Assembly (NCBI GenBank): GCA_949126835.1
Contig: OX421501.1
Span: forward strand, 4,401,499-4,465,498
DNA: 64,000 bases
Direction of reading: 5' to 3'
DNA from: Anisus vortex
Lineage: Eukaryota > Mollusca > Gastropoda > Planorbidae
Shown here: in pieces, positions 45,101 to 56,300 of the stretch
Layout: each line of letters begins with the position of its first letter
How positions within the stretch are numbered: the stretch's first letter is position 1
Made by a program: the position numbers and the translations under genes
Notes under the pieces: generated by a model
What the model was told of the DNA's origin: nothing
Databases searched by the model: none
Seen by the model: the letters and a program-made list of their open reading frames with translations, nothing else

Positions 45101-47800
45101 CAAACAGTATAAGGAATTGTGTAAACAAAGAGTAATAGATTTATATCGCAATAATTATCTCACCATTATGTCTGGAATAATCTGGAGCATCAAAAGCCTT
45201 CGATGGAAGTGGATTGGTCACACTTTAAGAACATCAGAAGACAGTTTGGCAAGACAAGCACTTGATTGGAATCCCCAGGGCAAAAGGAAAGTAGGCAGAC
45301 CCAGGCAAACTTGGACGAGATAGGTCGTAGGTGAGGCAAGGCTGTTGGCCTCACATGGACACTTATAAAATTAGCCACACAAAGTTGACCGATGGAAAAG
45401 TTGTGTTGTGGCATTATGCTCCTATGGAGATCTACAGGATTAAGTCAAGTCAAAGAACTCACTTCTGTACTCATGGACCTCAAAGAATGGCGAAGTGTGT
45501 AAGCCGACGATACGTTCACATTAAGAATACACCGGCGGGTGAACGCATGGGGGGACAGCTCCTCCTGCGCGTCCGAAGTTCGTTGCACCGCCGAAAAGCC
45601 CCGAGCCTCGGTGTGACGGAAGCAATGAGCGCAGCAATACCGTCTCAAAACCCGCCTTGGTGCCTGGATACCCACACATATGCTACATTGCAGAGTTATA
45701 CAGGGAAGCCACCACGATAATGATACGAGTAGAATTCCGCAGTTTGATTTTTTTACTGGGCTGCGGAAACTGTACCCTATGTTCCTCAGCAGACCACATT
45801 ATCTGCGTGCCGTGAGATGGCTGGCACCCGGACTGAACCTTGGCGTGCCCCCATCCTCCCGGTTCAACCCTGAATATCGTTATGTCTTGCCCTAAAGAAC
45901 CTCTTGAGCTCGTGCGTTTTTTTTTATAAAGACAGGATAAATGTGGCATAAGGAACTGTATAAGTTAAGCTTAGACGTCGTTCTTCCTGCCAACCAACGT
46001 TTTGCAAGGATTTGAGCATGCTCAGGAATACTTGGGAATCATTGGACAAAAAAGGATTGTTAGAAGGCTAAAACAACTGAATTCTGAAAGCAAAACAATT
46101 AAATGAACAGAGAAGAAACAAAACATGGAATTGAATGGCCTTGAATATAAAGTCATTTATCGTTATATTTGTAAGATTGCAAAACACTATAAATGTGTAC
46201 TAACTGGAAAGACCATTCTTAGCTCAGTTTCACATTTTCGATCAGGATATTTATGTATTGATTGGCCTGGTCACAATGACATGACCTTTGCCTACAAGAC
46301 AAAACTGTACATGCATTGAGGCCCGATGTTGCAATATGTAAGGCATGACATTTTACACAAAGTTGCATCTTTTCTGCTGTCAGTTAAAAACAAATATCTG
46401 TAGTTATTTTTTTTTCATTAACGGCAGATTGTATTTCTAACAGTATACTTGAAATACTCAAAGTCAAAGTGAGACAAACCGATAAATTAATTCCAGCGAG
46501 CATTCTGAAACAGAAATTATTTATTCAATAAACACCTTCAATATTTAAGTAAGAGCTAACAGAGAAACATGCAACGATTCTAGTTCCCTGTGTCTCCCAC
46601 ATTCCATTCACAGAATGGAACTTTCAAGCTTGATGGAATGCACCTTAGGATGCGTGTCGAAAAATCGTTTATAAACTTCGTCCGTTTAAACACACACGCA
46701 CAAACTCACCCAGACACACACACACATATATATGTATGTGAGTATGTGAGTGTGCGTGTTTGTATGTGTCCACATTTTATACTGGAAGACTATACTAAAA
46801 AAAAAGACAACACCACAGATTCAGGACTCTGGATCAATGATCCTATTCAAACATTCATATTTAGATCTTATCGATTTTATCACGTCAACATCTGGTGAAC
46901 AGTTTATGACAACCATGGAGCTGCTAATGTTAAGACTAACCAGGACTTTTGCGTACATTAGCCACATTAATAGTAGCCTAGTTGCTATGGACATTTAATA
47001 ACGTGTCTAGAAATCTATATTTCTATCTCTGTAATATATTTATCAATAACTATATACCGTAATCAATTTATTTAACAAATATTTTGTTATCAATCTAAAA
47101 GAAAAAAAAAGTAAAGTACACCTGTCGGACACATGTAATCAACAAGGCATGTCAAACAGCTTTCGTTAGCTTCTGTTGACCACGGCAGGGAAGGGGGATT
47201 GTGTGACCAGCAAAATGCCAACCCACCTGTATTTTTTTTACCAACAAATGTCATGTAGCCATCACTTAGGGACACCCTCTAGATTAGGGAAACATTCCTA
47301 AGGTTGACAATGACAGCGTTACGATAATGGTTTCAATGACATATTATATCCCCCATATCTATCTAATATAAGTACTCTTCCTTCCCGCGTGGCATCCGGA
47401 CATTGAATGGGTTGCCTGAGTAAACCAGGAAAATGAGTAACTTAACACTAATAAAAATGCAAGACTAGACTCAGACCACACATGAGCGTATGACGCAATA
47501 ATGTTATCTAAGAAGGAGCGTCTGTAATATATACGATTAGATAAGGAATAAAATATGTTGCACCTAGCTTGGACAATTCGACTTTACTCATTGCTCAGAA
47601 ACGTCTAGATTATACTATGCCGAATCAATAACAGTTTTTAAATATACAGAGTTTGCTTTTAAATCACCTTTTTCCAAAAAAAAATTTTTTTTTTCCACAA
47701 ATATATTTACCTTTCAAAACGTCCAATGGTAGGCAGCTGGATATTTTACTATTTCCTCAATAAATTAATAAAAATACTGTTCTTTAAAGCGGAAATTGCA
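40658..47800 (-). CDS. Gene A: coiled-coil C1q-domain protein, complete (579 codons)
   Basis: Seven exons on the minus strand: untranslated exon 1 (about 47711-47790), then coding exons 44958-45056, 44173-44290, 43382-43480, 42240-43165, 41769-41823 and 40658-41100. Lengths are 99, 118, 99, 926, 55 and 443 nt. The total is 1740 nt, one open frame of 579 codons plus stop. Translation is taken to begin at the ATG that opens exon 2, because gene B has the ATG at the same splice boundary. Residues about 107-413 are a long coiled coil, and about 446-579 a C1q-like domain, which in this superfamily trimerises and binds ligands. No signal peptide is visible, so the protein may be intracellular or non-classically released. 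An unseen signal-peptide exon in the 2.6-kb first intron cannot be excluded. Molluscan C1q proteins are known as lectin-like immune factors; that role is only inferred here. A reversed AATAAA lies near 40292. Confidence 0.8.
41769..41823 (-). CDS. Gene A exon 6
   Basis: 55 nt, phase 0 to 1, acceptor GTTCCCAG and donor GTAAGG, reading LEEITNKTEVMLKKPAKL. Confidence 0.75.
42058..42112. repeat. TA microsatellite in gene A intron
   Basis: A pure TA run of about 27 units between exons 5 and 6. Confidence 0.9.
42240..43165 (-). CDS. Gene A exon 5 (coiled coil)
   Basis: 926 nt, phase 1 to 0, acceptor CCTTCAG and donor GTATGT. It encodes about 308 residues rich in K, E, Q and L with heptad-like spacing, including RNACVLKTQTESL and KCQTETALNGIKEHEQRLKE. 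Confidence 0.85.
43382..43480 (-). CDS. Gene A exon 4
   Basis: It reads GSNADREGTAMNDLEKQYSD and then ..LYSSCSSFT, phase 1 to 1. The acceptor was placed at ATGGAAG because this gives the same 99-nt length and phase as in gene B. Confidence 0.7.
43767..44066 (+). mobile_element. SINE family 1 in gene A intron
   Basis: A full-length copy with A box (CAGTGACCGTTCGG), an internal direct repeat of GGCGTAGCGAAG, B box GGTTCGAATCC and tail GGTCCGACGGGATACTTTA. Confidence 0.8.
44173..44290 (-). CDS. Gene A exon 3
   Basis: It reads AISKGKSWITDSSNETYIAI and then ..FLTNETQECLRRCSKLI, phase 0 to 1, donor GTAAGT. The CLRRC motif is shared with gene B. Confidence 0.8.
44345..44520 (-). mobile_element. 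SINE family 1, truncated
   Basis: A reversed copy lacking part of the body, with the head inverted as CACCAGGATTTAAACC. It lies between gene A exons 2 and 3, next to the U6 pseudogene. Confidence 0.7.
44521..44614 (-). ncRNA. U6 snRNA pseudogene
   Basis: On the minus strand the sequence carries the U6 core: CAGTACATTTACTAAAATCG, then ACAGAGAAGATTGGCATGG, then CCTGCGCAAGAATGACGCGC. The 5' stem-loop is degraded and several core positions differ (GATTGG for GATTAG, ATGGACCC for ATGGCCCC). The 3' stem is lost and no T-run terminator follows. It is a retroposed or decayed copy, not a functional gene. Confidence 0.8.
44770..44932. mobile_element. Small MITE-like insert beside gene A exon 2
   Basis: CAGGGGCAAAGCCAAAC at the left pairs with the inverted CAGGGGCGAAGCCACGG at the right. 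No target duplication was found. Its right end is only about 25 bp from the exon 2 donor. Confidence 0.5.
44958..45056 (-). CDS. Gene A exon 2 (start of coding)
   Basis: It begins MRTEKQLKVITSQLDVLEEL directly after the acceptor TATTGACAG and ends in phase 0 before GTAAAT. It encodes 33 residues of predicted helix. Confidence 0.75.
45085..45730 (+). pseudogene. RTE-like LINE C-terminal fragment in gene A intron 1
   Basis: The frame at 45117-45323 reads LRWKWIGHTLRTSEDSLARQ and then GKRKVGRPRQTW, typical of the end of RTE-type proteins. An ARLLASHGH...VVALCSYGD tail follows in another frame. The GC-rich stretch 45470-45730 after it is probably the rest of the element but is not recognised. 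Confidence 0.65.
47115..47292 (-). mobile_element. SINE family 1 fragment
   Basis: A diverged reversed copy with CCAGCAAAATGCCAACCCAC and TCATGTAGCCATCA.TTAGGG. The tRNA head is lost. Confidence 0.6.
47375..47545 (+). pseudogene. CR1-like LINE 3' end
   Basis: It matches 8380-8560 (CGTGGCATCCGGACATTGAA, then GACGCAATAATG, then GGAGCGTCTGTAATATATA). Confidence 0.65.
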
Positions 47801-47830
47801 ATGTGTCAATGATTGTTTCGATCTAAAAGT
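47711..47830 (-). promoter_or_regulatory. Gene A untranslated exon 1 and promoter-proximal region
   Basis: The minus-strand sequence CCAACTTTTAGATCGAAACA, followed by ATTTCCGCTTTAAAGAACAG and a donor AAG/GTAAAT at 47711/47710, corresponds to gene B at 60249-60356. The TATA box of gene B is not preserved here (TTTTAGATCGAAA). The function is inferred from conservation between the two copies. Confidence 0.5.
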
Positions 47831-48167
47831 TGGCAACGAAGCTCCGCGAAGCATGAATGTTAGACATGAAATAAATTTAGTACTAAATGCACTTTTTAAA
47901 ATGTTATTTGACTACAAGTATTTAATGTCATAACACAGTAGCACAATACTTAACAGGATTTAAAAAAATACTCACAATTAATTCTAACAATTTTATTTTA
48001 TCTTTCTATATAAAAACATGACAAGTAATTTCGGGAATTACCGATGTAAAAACAAAACCAAAAGTGAAAAGTGAATACAAAATTAAATAGGAAAGCGAGT
48101 ACATACAGTGTGTTTTAATCTTTATTTAAAAAACAAACTAACAAACACTGAGCTATAATATATAATT

Positions 48168-48268
<101 letters not shown>

Positions 48269-48851
48269 AGTGAAAAAACATTAACCACATAATATGTTGT
48301 CTTAATTCTTATTTTTTTTCATACATTTTAAAATGTTCTTATGCGTGTGAAATTTTTACAATAAAATGTATTTCTTTGTTTTCTTTTGTTCGTCTGTACA
48401 GTTCTCTTTTTTTTTCTTGAAATATGTTTTAAAAAGGTCTTGTTTGTGTATTTCGTCTTTTCTGGGTGATTGTGTTTGTAGTATTTCTTCTGTTCCTTCA
48501 GTGTTGTATATTAACTCTTTTTATTTATTCCAATTGATTTCTTTTATGTGTTTCGTTTCATATTAAAAATTTGATTTCTTTCTTAAGGGTGTTCATTAGA
48601 AAACATATATTCTTAGTAATCACCCTATAAACAAATACTATTAACAATTACATTTGTTTATTATTACATTTATTAACAAATACTAAAAGTGCAAAAACAC
48701 ATAAATACATTTAAATATTGAAATTTTTTTTTCATAGCATTTTTTAGAATATTAACAAAAAGAGTACAAATAACGCTTGTTTCGAGTTTAAGTTTCAATA
48801 GAAATTATTCCATAACAAAAATACATTATTTATGTTATAACTTAAAATAAA

Positions 48852-49370
48852 AGTGTTGGAAGACCCCTATGCAATATAAGACTTGCTTATGACATTGTCC
48901 TGTTGGCCGGGAGCAGCAAAGAACTACAAGAATTCACAGACAAGCTTGCAGATAGACCAGGGTCATACGGAATGGAAATCATCTAAAAAAAAAAAGCAAA
49001 ACAGTGATCAACACCACAGATGTCAGAAGAGCAAACATAACGATGAACCAGTAACTACAAGAAGAAGGTAGAGAATTACATATTATGAAACATGAAACCA
49101 TTATGGCAACAAACAAGCGGCTCAAGATTTAGTCGTGTGTTGCGTCATAACAACCTGCCTAAAACCATCCGCCACTGTAGAAGATTGACGTAAAAGGAGG
49201 CCCACAGGGGAAATGCTGGTTCGACAATATAAAAGATCGAACAAGTCTGCAAATGACTGAAATATTGACAGCCGCTTAAGATAGGCAAACATGGAGAAAG
49301 ATGACTGCTGATGTGTCCATTTGCTCCCCCAACGACCACAACGGCCAAGGGTCTGATGATGATAATGAAA
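48852..49370 (+). pseudogene. 5'-truncated RTE-type LINE
   Basis: It matches the LINE at 23735-24540 from CAATATAAGACTTGCTTATG through GGGAGCAGCAAAGAACTACAA to the CGACCACAACGGCCAAGG end with a GATGAT tail. An internal deletion joins distant parts. Confidence 0.75.
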
Positions 49371-49454
49371 AGCATTAAACCTAATTTGTTAATGTTTTAA
49401 AATATAATATTTGTAGAGTTAAGGTAAATAACTCCAATTTTCTTTTTGATTTAG

Positions 49455-49670
49455 CCCTAGAAAAATAAACAGTAACAATGAAATCTCCAGAAATTTTAAC
49501 AAAACAGAAGAGATAGTAAAAACAAATGTAGAAGAAATAGACACAAACAAACTTCTAACATACTTAAAAGTAGATACAGCTTCTGGTCCAGTTGAAATAC
49601 CAGCAAGACTGATTAAAAAACTAAATCATAAAGTATATCTTATCCTTAAAGTACAGCGCAAACGGCTCGT
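49455..49670 (+). pseudogene. CR1/Jockey-like LINE, RT N-terminal fragment
   Basis: The frame reads EIDTNKLLTYLKVDTASGPV and then EIPARLIKKL, the typical N-terminal RT motif (D.ASGPDEIPAR.LK). The fragment ends abruptly. Confidence 0.65.
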
Positions 49671-49884
49671 TGATTGGAGATTATTTCTTATTGCTGACAA
49701 ATATGTTTCATAAAATAAAATTATAAATGTTTGTAATGTTTAACTGAGTACCTACAACACAAAAACTTTAATAAATAACTTGGTATTTGGTATTACGTGT
49801 ACAGGTTATGGGCGATAATGTTATTTGTTTTACTATTCAGTTTACGAAGATAGTTGTAAAGTTAAAAACATAGAAATGAGAACA

Positions 49885-50315
49885 TTAAACTCTGTTTAGC
49901 AATGTGCAAGAAAAATGTGAAACGCCATTCAGCGTCAAGCGCTTGCAATAATTTGTGGGCTTGACGAAAACCTGGCAGTCTGCGCTCAACCGCTTGATAC
50001 CAAAAGCAGTTACAATCTTGCCTTGATACCTAGTGTGACAGGTCGCAATGACACTTTCCACCTCACTCTGGTCTTTCATGCAGAGCCGGAATTGTAGGTC
50101 GTGGGGGACGAAGCTCTGGACCCCAATGACCAAACTGCACAAATAAAATCCGGGCACTTGCGCTTGAAATATTCCTGTATCGATGTCGAAGCTGTCCATT
50201 GGATCCATCTTTACGTTTGTAAAACAGGTCAGAATCTCTTCTCTTTGCATGTCGAACTTTGAGTCGTCCAAGTCAACAAATGCCTCAAAACCATCAATCT
50301 CTTCGTCTGTCAGGT
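49885..50315 (-). CDS. Gene B exon 7 (C1q-like domain)
   Basis: The domain starts GFEAFVD and continues FDIDTGIFQAQVPGFYLCSL, then LQFRLCMKDQSEVESVIATC, ending HFSCTLLNRV. It is intact and highly similar to gene A exon 7, which argues for recent constraint. Confidence 0.9.
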
Positions 50316-53300
50316 CTAAACAGAAAAAGAAAATAAGAGTTCACCATTAGCTCCACTATCAACAAGTAACACAAGTCTTACAAGTAAGGTTAGTAAAAAT
50401 GTATTGGTTTTAAAAAATATACATATTTGAAGAAACGACTGAAAAGTAAAAAATAATAAGTAAAACAATAAGACTGCACAGAATCGAGTGCTCTGTTGAG
50501 CTGTTGCGGAGGAGTTATGGTCCACAAGGAACCAAAGGAACTAAGCAAGTAAGCAAGAAAAAAAAAAGGTGATTTGTAACATTTTATATTTTGATTTTCA
50601 AAATCGTTCATGGCTATCGGGAAAAAATATCCGTTGCACAAACTTCTTTAAGATGGACATGTTGCATTTCAATTCCTTTCTGCGTTTTAAGGACTGGTCC
50701 GCTTAATAGAAAAACCAGCCACATAATACAGTTGTTTAAATAATGTTATCGTATAGTCAAATTTGTGTATACATTTCAAGTATAAAAATTGAAATTCTAT
50801 AAATCTAACTTCTTCTTGGACGAGCTTAAGCTTGCGTAAGCTTATACCAACAAAATTACCATCTTATAATTATCATCAATACATAAATTTGTACTATAAC
50901 GCATTGTGAAAAAAACAGCTAAACAGTACATGTGGTGCTGTGCATCAACCTTATTCTAAGTAAGAAATCCATTGATGGATTTCTTAACTCTATTTACCAT
51001 AGTAATGACACTCAAGGAAGGTGTATACTTGGATCTTCGTAAACAAAATTGATTGATCAGTGTCTGCCACAGCCACAGCTGCTTTTATTTACCCAAACAG
51101 AAATATTATATAATAGTTAAATTAGAGGAAAAAAACGTACCTTCCTCAGTTAATTGTTTCGACAGTACTTCTGCCTTGCTAGACACTTCATCAATCTGGA
51201 ATATTATGTTTATATATATGTATATATTGTCACATATTGGTAGTTTCAGATACTGGAACACACATTACTTATTTCCTCTCTCTCTCTCTCCCACGCGAGT
51301 TTTGTGGGCGGTACTAAGCCTAGACTGTTCTAAGAATCCACTCTCGTGCCGACCTCAGATTCTCGGAATAGCTAGGAATAGTCTATTATTTCTCATACGA
51401 GTTCATGTTAAAACTATCATTTTTATTATGAGTTTGGTAATGATACCATCATCTTCACCCCTCCTAATAATAGGTCTGATCCCCGCTCTTCTCCGCGAGT
51501 ATTTAATGATTCGTGTTGCTTCAAGGCAGTTAGTTCTGTAGATGTTTTCCTCTGAGCTGGTTATGGACGCTTGTCTTGGCACTATTTTATTATTGCTGTA
51601 AATACTACATTTATTGTACATACTTTATCACCTAAATTAAATTATCAACAACATTTACACTGAAGCTTCCTCGTCAAGTTAATATTCTAGTTTTGCTTCA
51701 TTGTTTACAATACGATTATATATTTATTTACAACTACAACGTCAAGGAAAGGAACTGTTAGAACGCAAATCCTGAGTTTGAGCCCAGGACATAAGGAGAG
51801 TTCGTGTAATACTGAAATATAAATAATAATAACCAAAGTCTACCCTAAAGAGACTAAAGAGAATTATCAACAACATTTACACGGCTCTGACCACAAGGGG
51901 ACTGTGGTCGTAACAATATGTATATTTATATATATATATATATATTATATATATATATATATATATAAACTAGCAAAATTACCCGCTTTACATAGGCTAA
52001 TATCTATACCGACAAATAAAAGTGTAATAAAGTGTAGGCTATAATCTATAAACTATATAATTATATAATTGTAAAATATTCTTTTTAGCTTTTACTTACT
52101 GAAAACATTTCGGAAACTTAACGGAGCTAACATTTTTGGTAATTATTTAAAAGGAAATATATTAATCATAAAAATGATTCAATCAACTGAAATAAAATAT
52201 TTTAGAATACCAAACCTTTTTTTCGAAAGTTTTATTTTTCACTTGTAGCGCTTCTATTTTCTTCGCTTGGTCAGTAACGGAGGCATTAGTAGACATTGTA
52301 TATGTGGTCAATTGTTGCGATATTTCTGCAACGTTAACATTGAGTTTGTTGAGAGCAACCGTCACGGCATTCAACCTTTTCTTCTCGTCTTGTACCTTCA
52401 AAGACACAGCCTCTATGTCGACTTTTTGGCCTGCAAAGGAATCAGATATTGGTTGTATTTCTTTCGTTATGTTTCCAATCTTCGTGTTAGTTTCTTGTTC
52501 CATCGAAGCTTGCTTTTTGGTATACACCTTAACTGCTCGTTCCAAACCTTTTACTTTAGTTTCAAAGATATTTACTTTTTTCCACAGATGCTGACAATTC
52601 CTTAAGTCGCTGTTCATGCTCCTTTATCCCATTCAAAGCTGTTTCCGTTTGGCATTTCAAACTGGCTACAGCATCCTTCCCAGTAGACAACTCTTTGATT
52701 CTATCATCTAATTTCTGTTTAGCATCTTTATCATTGAGCTCTTGGGTTTTCAGCATTTTCTCTAGCTTTGCTTCGTTGGTCTGGACTTTCTCTTGGAGCT
52801 GTCTAATGCTTACGCCATGGGAAGGGATGCTGTCAACAAGCTTTTTACTTTCACTTTGTGCATTTATCAAAGATTCCGTTTGCGTTTTCAGAACGCATGC
52901 ATTTCTTTTCGTTTCTTCAATCTGTTTAGTAAATTCATTAAACTGCAAACTGCGTTTGTGGAATTTATCTTGAATATCTTTAAGTATACCATCAAATTTT
53001 ACTTTGTTTCTGTGTTCTGTCTCTTCGTTTATACTAGAAAAAAGTTCAATTTGTTTTACTTGATCCTCTTGCTTCACTCTAATTGATTCTATTGCTTCGT
53101 CATATCTTGCTAAACGTGCATTTGTCTCTTTCATTTGTTCCTCAATTCTCTGACAGTTATCTAGAAAATAAAATAAAAATTGTTACAACTTCAAAACTAA
53201 ACAAGAACTCTTGCAATCAGTTGTCAAAAAATAAAAATTATCCATATTATGTTAATATTGTATATAATACTTAAACTTTAAGCATAAAACTAATAAGTTC

Positions 53301-53320
53301 TTCACTAGATAAAGTTATAA

Positions 53321-53390
<70 letters not shown>

Positions 53391-56300
53391 ATATATATAT
53401 ATATGTGTGTGTGTTAATACATTGGTTAATACACGTCATCTTATTGTCTAAAGCATATATCTTTTGCAATCTGGGTAACGGAAAGTGTATACTCCTAAGC
53501 TTAATGGTTAGCGTATCCAACTGCCAAGTGGGCGAACTGGGTTCGATTCCGCAATGATAGCTTCTTTTTGTACATTTTTTTATTTCTGTTAATTTTTTTT
53601 GTTGAAAAGATTGTAAATATGTTTTCTTAAATCTAATCATTACATTTTAAAAGGCATGCTGGAGACGGTTGTTCGATTCTTATCCTCAGTGGTAGTGCTA
53701 AGGCTTTGTTAAATAACAAGACTTGCTTTTTTTTAACCTCATTACAATATTTATTTTTTTTTAAATGTTTTCGGTAAAAAAAATACTAATTATGTTTTAT
53801 TATGTTCATTGTCGTTATAAATTTTGTTCTGTATCTTTAGGTCTATCGGCCATAGACTTCAGTTTGTAAGCTCTCAGAGTATTTATTATTACCTGTAAAA
53901 CTTGAACAAGTTGAATACATCGAACCACTCTCTGAATTTTGATTGTCAAGGTCACTTGTGTTAGATCGTCCATTAACTGCATGAGTACCACCTTCATATT
54001 TAAAGGGAAAATTTAAAGGATAAAAAGTTATTACTGCTATACCTACTATAATAAATTATATTTTACTTTATAAGATTAGCGATGCCTCAGAGAAGGTCGG
54101 GAATGTAGTTTGACTCAACTTCTAGATTTTACCAAAGACTATTGCACTATTTTTAGAGATTAATACTTGTATATCCCGTATATCCCTTTTTCGGTGTAGT
54201 TTCGGTTTGAACCGAATAAAACAAGTTAACTTTCAGTTCGCTTATGGTTTCGGCTGAAAGTGACATTGACTTTCGGTCAACTACCGAATATCTATTTTGT
54301 CTTTCAATTTTTAGAATGCAGCGATAGTGCTGCTTCTGTTACTCTTCTTATTGATAATTTTGAATAACATTAAACATAACACATGTGTATATAACTGTAT
54401 ATTAGGCTTACATTTTCTTTGTAGTGATGTTAAACGAGAAGCGGATTCCAATTTTCGGTTTTGTCGGAATTCGGGAGGAAATCATTTCAATATGGTGTGC
54501 CACGATTTTTTTCTCGGAGACGTATTTTAAAACCGTGTTTGATTCGTACAAAACACTTCTTTAACATTAAATACTTGCAAACACTAATTAGTCAAAGTTC
54601 TATTGTTTACTTAGAAAGTGTAGGGACTACCCATAAACTATTTAATATTAAACTAAAATCTCTTTTCTTTTAAAATCTGCAGCCTTTTAAAATTGTGTGT
54701 TTGTCTATTTCTTTTTTTTCGGTTACGGTTTCGGTTTCGGCCGAATGTGTAGTGAAATTCTCGGTATCAACTACGGTTTCGGCCTAATCTCAATTTATAA
54801 TTTTAGGTATGGTTTCGTTTTTGGCCGAAACCAAAAATTTGGTTTAAAAAATTTGGTTTCGGTCGGTCTTTATTGCACGGTGTTCTCTTTGACTAGTCTA
54901 ATATCTTGCAAAGTCAAGCTGCACCAGTAATCAAGTAGGCTGGCTACCCGTCGGACCAAACTGATCCTAGGGCCAGTGAAGCAGCGTTCACCAGTTTCTC
55001 TGGCCACAGCTTACTATGGGATATGTGGCCAGCAAAACGCCCAACCTTCTTTACCTCGCCCCAACAAATGTCAGGTACCCATCAGATGGGTAGACTCAGG
55101 GACACCCTCCAGTCCCGGAGCACTAATCCTAGCTTTTACTAGGATTCGAACCCAGGACCTTTGGTACGCCAGTCGATGGTTAATAATATGTAAACGTGCC
55201 CCATAATCAGCGCCAGTGAATGGCATAAAAAATAAATAAACCATAATAAGAAATGAAACATTTTGAAAGAAATGTGTAATGAAGTTTGTTGAGAGATAAG
55301 ATATATACGTAAAATTGAGGTGGTGACTGGGAATGTTTAATTATAACGGCCTACGAAAGTCTGTTGTTATAGAGTAGATTCATTCCCTTCTAGTACCGGA
55401 TCCGTTTTGACAGGTGACATTTAATTAGAAAACTTATCAAGGGGTAGAATGTTTTCCTGTTATCAGTCTCCACTTATCGCACAATTTCAATGACATTGAC
55501 AAACACCCTCGCTTCAACACACACAAACAGAGGCTCATTTGCTACCTTTCTTGTCCTATTAAATAGAGCTTTCTCTATTTTGTTGTTTAACCGAGAAACC
55601 TCAACAAATTTAAAGTTATATTTTAAGATGTTAGTTCTGCTATTGTATTTTTAAGATATAATTAAGCCCACGACTCCCTTCACCAATTAACCCATTTCAG
55701 TCTCCATTTTAAAGGAATAATTCGTTTTTTGGTTGACATAGCTATGGACACGTCTTCATTAGGCCTGACCTTTTTAATAGGTCATGGTCGAACGTGTTCA
55801 TGAACTTCCGGTGTATTTCCGTAAAAACTCGTTTATGATCTTTTCGGCATGTTACAAGTACATCTTTTGCTGTTGCGTGCCAATTCATTTAAATTTCAAC
55901 GTACAGTTCTTGTCCTTTAGAACTATACAAAGGCTGCGGTATTACTTTTGAGGAATCCGTCTTAAACTCCAAAAACGAGTATACAATAATTAATAATCGA
56001 CGCGTTAGTCGAGTTAAGTTAAATTTAGCTTTGTTTATAAAATAAAATAGTCAAGAGTATGTTTTCTTGGTTATTAAAAAACACAATCCTTAGATACATG
56101 AAAACCAAATACGAAAATTATTTTACATCAAGAATAAGTTTGGGATTATAACTAGGCTATTCTTCACGTCTGACGTTCACAATCCATCGTTTTCTTTCGG
56201 CAACATCTTTTGGAAATTAAAAAAATACATCTTATCTTTATCACAGTACAACCAGTAACGCAGCACACAGACATGTTTTAATAGCAAATGAACGAATGCG

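Noticed and set aside
45331..45949. GC-rich overlapping frames on both strands
   Set aside because: They directly follow an RTE-like C-terminus and have no domain motifs. Most likely the rest of a decayed element.
53505..53565. Genuine tRNA gene
   Set aside because: A- and B-box-like sequences are present but the acceptor stem does not pair. The flanks match the repeat at 5955, so it is a tRNA-like part of a mobile element.
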